From Candidatus Rifleibacteriota bacterium (GTDB taxonomy: Bacteria > Riflebacteria > Ozemobacteria > Ozemobacterales > Ozemobacteraceae): a stretch of 6,530 bases of DNA. Shown piece by piece: positions 1-4,150 of the stretch (position 1 is its first letter; every line of letters starts with the position of its first letter). Below the pieces are notes generated by a model, which worked only from the letters and a program-made list of their open reading frames with translations, searched no databases and was not told the origin of the DNA. The stretch lies in the NCBI GenBank assembly GCA_029564115.1, contig JAKQQP010000140.1, forward strand, positions 1 to 6,530, read 5' to 3'. Both the position numbers and the translations under genes were made by a program.

Positions 1-813
1 TGAAATAGGCCGACCCGTTAAACTCCTGTTTAAGGAGCGAATGACAGAACGAAATTTTTCGTGATCTATAATCTCGCGTTCATCCATGAGACACGTATGA
101 AAAGCCAGATCATGGGAAAGTGGCGAGTTTTGCCAGTATTCTCTGGTTATTTTCATTCTTAGATTGGTTTGGAGTTCTTTTTTTGCCTGAGAAATCTGGG
201 TGCCATGTATTCTATACCGCAGAACAATTTCTGGCAGATTTGTCATTCTGACGCTGTTTAAAGCCATTCTTGTCCAGAGTTCGTAGTCCTGGGCATGCTT
301 GAAGTGAGTGTTATAGAGAAACCGTTTCGCAACCTCTTTCTTCATAACCACGGTTGGATGAGAAAAAGCCGGTTTAAAAAGCAGCCAGGCATAAATACCT
401 TCACAGGTTGTGGGGAAAGCCCAGGAATTTCCGCTCTGGTCGCCGAACCATTTTATCCCTCCACCGCAGACATCGGCCTGTTGCTTTTGTATCCAGGCAA
501 GCTGGCTTTCGAACCTGTGAGGGAGTGAAATGTCATCGGCGTCCATTCGGGCGATCCATTCGCCCTTGGCTTCAATTATCCCTTCGTTAAGAGTGGCTGC
601 CAGTCCCTTGTTTTCTCTGTTGATAAGCCTGATTCTGGGCTCGGTGACTGCATACTTTTTCAGAATTTCCAGGCTGTTGTCAGTTGAGCCATCATTGATT
701 GCCAGCATTTCCCAGTTCTGAAAAGTTTGGGCTGAGATCGACTCAAGGGCATCGAGCAAAAATTTTTCGGCGTTATAGACTGGCAGGATCACTGAAAGAA
801 GAGGAGTTGACAT
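1..813 (-). CDS. Glycosyltransferase family 2 (GT-A fold), 3' end off the left edge
   Basis: The minus-strand frame stays open from the ATG at 813 to base 1 (271 codons, no stop), so the C-terminus is missing. The N-terminus reads LLSVILPVYNAEKFL, the classic GT2 opening. It is followed by AINDGSTDNS (about residues 38-47, nucleotide-binding Asp41), NKGLAATLNEGI (68-79), and the metal-binding DxD motif in RMDADD (89-94). HAQDYELWTRM (173-183) matches the acceptor-side ED/QD-Y-W motif that holds the catalytic base. GT2 enzymes of this type transfer a sugar from a nucleotide-sugar donor to a growing lipid-linked glycan at the cytoplasmic membrane face; the sugar cannot be read from sequence. 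A GGAG Shine-Dalgarno (821-824 on this strand) lies 7 nt before the ATG and supports the start. It is divergent from the GT4 gene, with 86 bp between the starts. Family assignment is firm; donor and acceptor are unknown. Confidence 0.93.
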   Translation of the reverse strand, partial: MSTPLLSVILPVYNAEKFLLDALESISAQTFQNWEMLAINDGSTDNSLEILKKYAVTEPRIRLINRENKGLAATLNEGIIEAKGEWIARMDADDISLPHRFESQLAWIQKQQADVCGGGIKWFGDQSGNSWAFPTTCEGIYAWLLFKPAFSHPTVVMKKEVAKRFLYNTHFKHAQDYELWTRMALNSVRMTNLPEIVLRYRIHGTQISQAKKELQTNLRMKITREYWQNSPLSHDLAFHTCLMDEREIIDHEKFRSVIRSLNRSLTGRPIS

Positions 814-885
814 TTTTATGCTCCAGAAAGACGTCGGAAGTGACTCTTTCCTTCGTTCGTGTTATTTTGTGGGCAGTTCGGCAGA

Positions 886-890
886 AGAGG
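886..890 (+). promoter_or_regulatory. Ribosome binding site that fixes the GT4 start at 900
   Basis: AGAGG sits 9 nt before the ATG at 900. The frame itself is open further upstream, with an ATG at 699, but that start would add 67 residues unlike any GT4 N-terminus and overlap the opposite-strand GT2 gene. The AGAGG plus the family-typical N-terminus decide for 900. Confidence 0.7.
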
Positions 891-899
891 ATACATTTT

Positions 900-2039
900 A
901 TGAAAGCCAAAGGCAATTTACTTTTTTTTGTAACAGAAGACTGGTATTTTGCAATGCATTTTTTGCACTTTGCGGCAGCTGCCAAACTCGATGGTTGGGA
1001 TGTCTGTCTTTTTTGTAATACCGGTCAGAAGGGTGAGGCTGCAATGATGGAAATTGCAAACGCCGGTATCAGAGTCTTTCCGATAAAGCTTTCGAGAACG
1101 CAGCTTACTCCTTATGCAGATTTGAAGGCTTTTTTGAAGATTCTATCTTTCGTTAAAACCTGGAAGCCAAATGTGATACACGCAGTCGCTTTGAAACCGA
1201 TTTTTTTCTGTGATCTTATCTCGAGAATTACCGCTACTCCTGTGGTTGCGATGATGACCGGGCTGGGTTACGTTTATACGTCTTCGTCGTTAAAGGCGAA
1301 ATTGATCAGACCCCTGGTGACCAGGTTGTTGAAGTGGGCCTGGCATAATCAATTTGCCAGATTTATGGTTTTAAACCCTGATGATGCTTTATGGGCTCAG
1401 GAAAATATGAATATTTCCGGCGATATGGTTCATGTTCTGCCTGGAATAGGGATAGATACTTTCCGGTTTTACCCAGGAAAACCGTCTGGGGAATTCACAG
1501 TCGCTTTTGTCGGCAGGATGCTGCGAGATAAGGGTTTGTTCGAGCTGATGCAGGCTATGCGGTTAGTTCGGGAACAGGGCTTTAATGCGCGATTGCTGTT
1601 GATTGGCGCTCCTGATATTAGTAGTCCGGCTTCGGTCGGTATAGAGCAGATAAGCGCCTGGCAACAGGAAGGGCTTTGTGACTACCTGGGGCATATTTCT
1701 GATGTTGCCGGAATGCTCAGAAAGGTTCACGCATTGGTTCTTCCCTCTTACCGTGAAGGCATGCCCACCAGTATTCTCGAGGCAGCTGCAACGGGGTTAC
1801 CCTGCATTGCAACCGATGTTCCCGGTTGCAGAAGCGCTGTGATAAATGGAGAAACCGGCATTCTTGTTCCGCCGTTTAATTCTGAGGCTATTGCCAGTGC
1901 TGTAATTCATCTGATTCAAAATCCGGATGAAAGAAAAAGAATGGGCAAGAATGCTCAGAAGCTTGTGGAAGAGAGATTTTCGAGGTCGATTGTTGTAAAA
2001 CAGATGACTCAGTTGTATGACAGTTTTTCCAGAGCGTAG
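900..2039 (+). CDS. Glycosyltransferase family 4 (GT-B fold, CapM-like)
   Basis: A 379-aa protein, the usual length for GT4 enzymes of capsule and O-antigen pathways. The N-terminal Rossmann half begins LLFFVTEDWYFAMHFLHFA (7-25), the opening typical of CapM-like enzymes, and includes MMTGLGYVYTS (118-128), another mark of that group. The C-terminal donor-binding half has VAFVGRMLRDKGLFEL (201-216; Arg206 and Lys211 are the expected phosphate-contacting residues). The EX7E motif is Glu286...Glu294 within REGMPTSILEAAATGLP, followed by ATDVPGCR and GILVPP. These enzymes are retaining transferases that add one sugar to a lipid-linked oligosaccharide. The start at 900 is chosen over the upstream ATG at 699 (see the RBS entry). 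The gene is convergent with the GT11 gene, only 21 bp apart, with no terminator hairpin between them. An 8-T tract (922-929) lies at codons 8-10. Donor and acceptor are not predictable. Confidence 0.93.
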   Translation: MKAKGNLLFFVTEDWYFAMHFLHFAAAAKLDGWDVCLFCNTGQKGEAAMMEIANAGIRVFPIKLSRTQLTPYADLKAFLKILSFVKTWKPNVIHAVALKPIFFCDLISRITATPVVAMMTGLGYVYTSSSLKAKLIRPLVTRLLKWAWHNQFARFMVLNPDDALWAQENMNISGDMVHVLPGIGIDTFRFYPGKPSGEFTVAFVGRMLRDKGLFELMQAMRLVREQGFNARLLLIGAPDISSPASVGIEQISAWQQEGLCDYLGHISDVAGMLRKVHALVLPSYREGMPTSILEAAATGLPCIATDVPGCRSAVINGETGILVPPFNSEAIASAVIHLIQNPDERKRMGKNAQKLVEERFSRSIVVKQMTQLYDSFSRA

Positions 2040-2060
2040 AAAATATTCCGGTCGGTAATT

Positions 2061-2957
2061 TTATAATTTTTCCCAATCGTCAGGAATACGGTCTGGAGAA
2101 TCGAACCTGGATACATGGAACCATTGCCGGGGTGATACTATCAATTTTTTGTCGTTCTGGTTGAGCCATGCACCCCACCAGCTGAAAGAGCTGTTGGCGA
2201 TAATATTGTGTCTGCATAAGCACATCAGACGAAGATCTTCTTCGCCGGAGTCCATGCTGTTATTTCTTATTATCTGGCAATTGCCAAATTTTAAATTGGC
2301 TTCGGCCCAATCCGGATCATCGGAAAAAATAAAAAAACGCGGCGTAGCGATTCTACTTTTGACAAGCTCTACGGCTTTCATATAATAATCAACGGAGCAG
2401 CAAACGTGAATAGTGCTGGTTTTGGGGTTTGAGACATAATCACTTCTTCGAACATGAATTGAAACAGATTCGCAGTTGGTGATTTCATTGGTCAGCCTTG
2501 CATTCTCTCTATCAGGCGCAGCGGGCAGCTTGAATTCCTGCAACAGGATGTGATTTATTTCTTTGAAATATTTTTCTGACTGCCAGTAACCCTGCAGATA
2601 AATCTCTTGGCGTGGGGTAAAAACTTTTTCGTCGAAGCTATAAGTTGTTTCTTCATACAGGGCTTCAGATCTTATGACGCTGGCGTTGATAAAGTGCCTT
2701 GAAAATCTGTTCAGGTTGCGTGCGACTAAAATCAGTAGCGGATTGTGCAGACCGTATCTCAGGTTGTTAATTTCAAATTGGGTTGCCAGAGTTTTTATTG
2801 TGTTGAATTTATTTAGTGCGTATTCGCGAAGAGGGTCAAAGGCGAATTCAGTTATATCAAGTTTTAATTCACAGCCATTTCTGATAGACAGATGTCTACC
2901 GAGGGCATACTGAAACATTTGATTTCCTAGACCACCAGAAAGCTGGACAATGATCAT
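2061..2957 (-). CDS. Glycosyltransferase family 11 alpha-fucosyltransferase (probably alpha-1,2)
   Basis: A 298-aa protein, full length for bacterial GT11. It starts MIIVQLSGGLGNQMFQYALG, the near-invariant GT11 N-terminus. The GDP-fucose-binding motif is SIHVRRSDYV (about 166-175). FIFSDDPDWAEANL (209-222) and DLRLMCLCRHNIIANSSFSW (241-260), continuing into WGAWLN, match the remaining conserved GT11 motifs. The family moves L-fucose from GDP-fucose, usually onto the 2-position of galactose, in O-antigens, capsules or host-like glycans. The linkage is inferred from the family. No strong Shine-Dalgarno is visible before the ATG at 2957. The upstream sequence is AT-rich, and a short out-of-frame ATG precedes the start, so initiation may be weak. 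The gene stands alone on its strand, with the GT4 gene converging from the left and the TA pair divergent on the right. GDP-fucose synthesis genes (gmd, fcl) are not in the window. Confidence 0.95.
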   Translation of the reverse strand: MIIVQLSGGLGNQMFQYALGRHLSIRNGCELKLDITEFAFDPLREYALNKFNTIKTLATQFEINNLRYGLHNPLLILVARNLNRFSRHFINASVIRSEALYEETTYSFDEKVFTPRQEIYLQGYWQSEKYFKEINHILLQEFKLPAAPDRENARLTNEITNCESVSIHVRRSDYVSNPKTSTIHVCCSVDYYMKAVELVKSRIATPRFFIFSDDPDWAEANLKFGNCQIIRNNSMDSGEEDLRLMCLCRHNIIANSSFSWWGAWLNQNDKKLIVSPRQWFHVSRFDSPDRIPDDWEKL

Positions 2958-3281
2958 CGAATTTTGCCAATCATTAAATATTTAACTTAAAGAAATTTTT
3001 AACAGTGCTATTGCGCGTGGACTCTATTCTCTTCCCTTATTTCAGGATTTTAGTCATGCATACCGCCGGCATATCTTTGAAAAGTCGTTTTGTGGTTAAA
3101 TTGTTAGCTGAAGGCCATACTCGCTCCTTCTTACTACGCAAAACGATTGTAACAAATAATGGTTCCGGGCACAAACTTATACAAAGGTTCATTGAAAAAA
3201 TCTGTGGTCAGGCACAGAGAGAATCCGGTATTATTTTGCTGGCTTGATGAAAGATGAGCTGATTTGAGTGTCTGCGTTGTG

Positions 3282-3302
3282 TTGCATTGTGGTATAATGT
3301 AA
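3282..3302. promoter_or_regulatory. Interrupted dyad over the -10 box, putative antitoxin operator
   Basis: TTGCATT (3282-3288) and AATGTAA (3296-3302) form an inverted repeat with one mismatch across a 7-bp spacer, centred on the -10 hexamer. RHH antitoxins typically bind such short dyads in their own promoter. The operator role is inferred. Confidence 0.4.
3290..3298 (+). promoter_or_regulatory. Extended -10 promoter of the TA operon
   Basis: TGGTATAAT is a perfect match to the extended -10 form TGnTATAAT, with the TATAAT hexamer at 3293-3298. Transcription should begin near 3304-3306, about 28 nt before the antitoxin ATG. No good -35 lies at 16-18 bp, which fits an extended -10 promoter that does not need one. 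The dyads around it suggest autorepression. Confidence 0.65.
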
Positions 3303-3307
3303 TAAAG

Positions 3308-3315
3308 TGTATACA
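3308..3315. promoter_or_regulatory. Perfect 8-bp palindrome at the transcription start, putative RHH operator
   Basis: TGTATACA is fully self-complementary and lies just after the predicted transcription start. Short palindromes of this size suit an RHH dimer that inserts a beta-ribbon into the major groove. An RHH protein bound here would block the TA promoter, the usual type II TA autoregulation. The role is inferred from position and the encoded protein family. Confidence 0.4.
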
Positions 3316-3332
3316 AAGGCGGTGGGACTGGC

Positions 3333-3602
3333 ATGGCTCAAACGACGACGATGACGATACGGGTTCCTGTCGAAATAATGAATCGCCTTGATAGCGTTTC
3401 CCGCTCGACTGAACGGTCAAAATCGTATCTGGCAAATAAGGCGATCGAGGCATTTCTTGATAGTCAGGGTTGGCAAATTTCGGCGATTGAAGAGGCTGTT
3501 AAAGAAGCAGATGCTTTTGATGCCGATTTTTGTGACCATTCAGACGTTGTTGCCAGAATGAAAAAGAAAATTGTTGCTGCACGCAAAAAGGACCAGAAGT
3601 GA
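3333..3602 (+). CDS. CopG/RHH-family antitoxin of a type II TA pair
   Basis: An 89-aa protein. Residues 5-43 form a ribbon-helix-helix fold: a strand TTMTIRVP with alternating polar side chains (DNA-contacting ribbon), helix VEIMNRLDSVSRSTERS, and helix KSYLANKAIEAFLDS. The W-Q-I-x-A-I-E-E-A-V-K-E-A-D stretch (47-60) and the charged C-terminal tail (72-89) match the family of predicted RHH regulators paired with ParE/RelE toxins. In such proteins the tail wraps and neutralises the toxin while the N-terminus dimerises and represses the operon. The start is an ATG preceded by a G-rich ribosome site (GGTGGG, 3321-3326, 6 nt spacing). The TGA stop overlaps the toxin GTG start as GTGA (3599-3602), so translation is probably coupled. 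An extended -10 promoter and two dyads lie immediately upstream. Confidence 0.9.
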   Translation: MAQTTTMTIRVPVEIMNRLDSVSRSTERSKSYLANKAIEAFLDSQGWQISAIEEAVKEADAFDADFCDHSDVVARMKKKIVAARKKDQK

Positions 3603-3877
3603 AGATTCGCTGGCTTCGCCGGGCTGAAGAAGACCTTGAAGCTCTTTTCGTTCATGTTTCCCGTGATGGCATTGCCATTGCTGAAAATGAAGTAAAGCGC
3701 GTGACCGATGCCGTAACGAATCTGGCAAAATACCCGGCACTCGGGCGACCCGGTCGAGTGCCGGGCACCCGCGAACTGGTGGTAAAGCCTTATATAATTG
3801 CTTATCGGGTCAAAGCAGAAACAACCCAGATTCTTCGGGTTTTACATTCAGCCCGATCCTGGCCCGAACTGTTGTAA
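3599..3877 (+). CDS. ParE/RelE-superfamily toxin
   Basis: A 92-aa protein of standard size for the superfamily. It begins KIRWLRRAEEDLEALFVHVS, the ParE two-helix opening. It then has LAKYPALGRPGRVPGTRELV (42-61) leading into the beta-sheet KPYIIAYRV (63-71), and ends with the signature VLHSARSWPELL (81-92). The GRPGR-GTREL and LH-AR-WP patterns are typical of the ParE side of the superfamily. Classical ParE poisons DNA gyrase, whereas RelE cleaves ribosome-bound mRNA; sequence alone does not prove which target applies here. The start is GTG, overlapping the antitoxin TGA by 4 nt (GTGA), so synthesis probably depends on antitoxin translation. No frameshift or missing motif is seen, and the toxin looks intact. 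The gene contains a perfect 11-bp inverted repeat (3733-3765). A second, broken RHH gene follows 33 bp downstream. Confidence 0.92.
   Translation: MKIRWLRRAEEDLEALFVHVSRDGIAIAENEVKRVTDAVTNLAKYPALGRPGRVPGTRELVVKPYIIAYRVKAETTQILRVLHSARSWPELL
3733..3765. repeat. Perfect 11-bp inverted repeat inside the toxin gene
   Basis: CCCGGCACTCG (3733-3743) is the exact reverse complement of CGAGTGCCGGG (3755-3765), with an 11-nt loop. It is a strong GC-rich stem in the mRNA. It encodes the conserved P-A-L-G-R-P-G-R-V-P-G segment, so part of the symmetry follows from the protein, but a perfect stem also depends on codon choice. No U-tract follows, so it is not an intrinsic terminator. Confidence 0.85.
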
Positions 3878-3910
3878 CTCGTAGCGCTTCGCCCTGAACA
3901 GGAGACATCG

Positions 3911-4100
3911 ATGGCAGACACAGCAAAACAGAAGCGGCTGAATATCTGCTTTGACGCCAGAAGAACATCAGCGAATCAAATCCTATGGGTGGCGCCGTGC
4001 TAAAACGCTGCAAGAATTATTTAATGAAAGCATTCGTGCGAGAATAGCTCCAGACACAGAACAGGATGAACTTAAATTAACAGAGACGCGATTACTGTAA
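3911..4100 (+). pseudogene. Frameshifted ribbon-helix-helix (antitoxin-like) gene
   Basis: A strong Shine-Dalgarno (AGGAG, 3900-3904, 6 nt spacing) precedes an ATG at 3911. The frame reads MADTAKQKRLNIC and then stops after 30 codons at 4001-4003. The next frame, ending at TAA 4098-4100, continues the same protein: LTPEEHQRIKSYGWRRAKTL, then QELFNESIRARIAPDTEQDE. Joining them by removing one base, most simply one T of the TTT at 3950-3952, restores a 62-aa RHH protein: ribbon KRLNIC-LTP, helix A EEHQRIKSYG, the K-T turn, helix B LQELFNESIRAR. The intact protein would resemble small RHH antitoxins or regulators. It starts 33 bp after the toxin stop, probably on the same transcript, and no second toxin follows it. 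Alternatives are a sequencing indel or residual expression from the TTG at 3951, giving only the helical part. RHH identity is inferred from pattern. Confidence 0.7.
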
Positions 4101-4150
4101 AGCTGCCTGCGCAACTGCATGGAAACGACACTGCCGCAAAAAGGGCGGCG
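4076..4150 (+). other. In-frame upstream extension of the HEAT gene, probably a lost 5' end
   Basis: The HEAT reading frame remains open for 25 codons upstream of the GTG at 4151, back to a TAA at 4073-4075. It has no ATG, GTG or TTG in that stretch. The part nearest the GTG reads GNDTAAKRAAVY, which joins YRLLFERRHDLLPELKKAA to form what looks like the first helix of a HEAT repeat. The likely meaning is that the original gene extended further left and was cut where the TA/RHH segment now ends. A GCCGC/GCGGC stem (4133-4137 with 4145-4149) holds the AAAAAGG ribosome-site-like sequence in its loop just before the GTG. Confidence 0.5.

Larger units (their letters stand above)
2958..3332. other. 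375-bp intergenic region, no convincing gene
   Basis: This gap separates the divergent GT11 and antitoxin genes. The left end (about 2970-3000) is very AT-rich and must hold the GT11 upstream region, but no clear -35/-10 pair can be assigned. A plus-strand GTG frame at 3005-3247 (80 codons) shows no recognisable motif and no good ribosome site, so it is not called. The right end carries the TA promoter and palindromes listed separately. The 10-mer TATACAAAGG occurs at 3178-3187 and again at 3310-3319. It could be a decayed gene remnant, a control region, or both. Confidence 0.6.

Noticed and set aside
295..528. Plus-strand open frames across 295-721
   Set aside because: They are antisense shadows of the GT2 gene, which has clear catalytic motifs on the minus strand.
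699..899. 67-residue N-terminal extension of the GT4 gene from the ATG at 699
   Set aside because: It overlaps the opposite-strand GT2 gene, lacks similarity to GT4 N-termini, and a good ribosome site supports the start at 900.
2040..2060. Possible bidirectional terminator between the convergent GT4 and GT11 genes
   Set aside because: Only 21 bp, with no stem longer than a few mismatched pairs.
3005..3247. 80-codon plus-strand open frame starting at GTG in the intergenic gap
   Set aside because: No recognisable motif, no clear ribosome site, and minus-strand frames overlap its right half. It may be a remnant but is not supportable as a gene.
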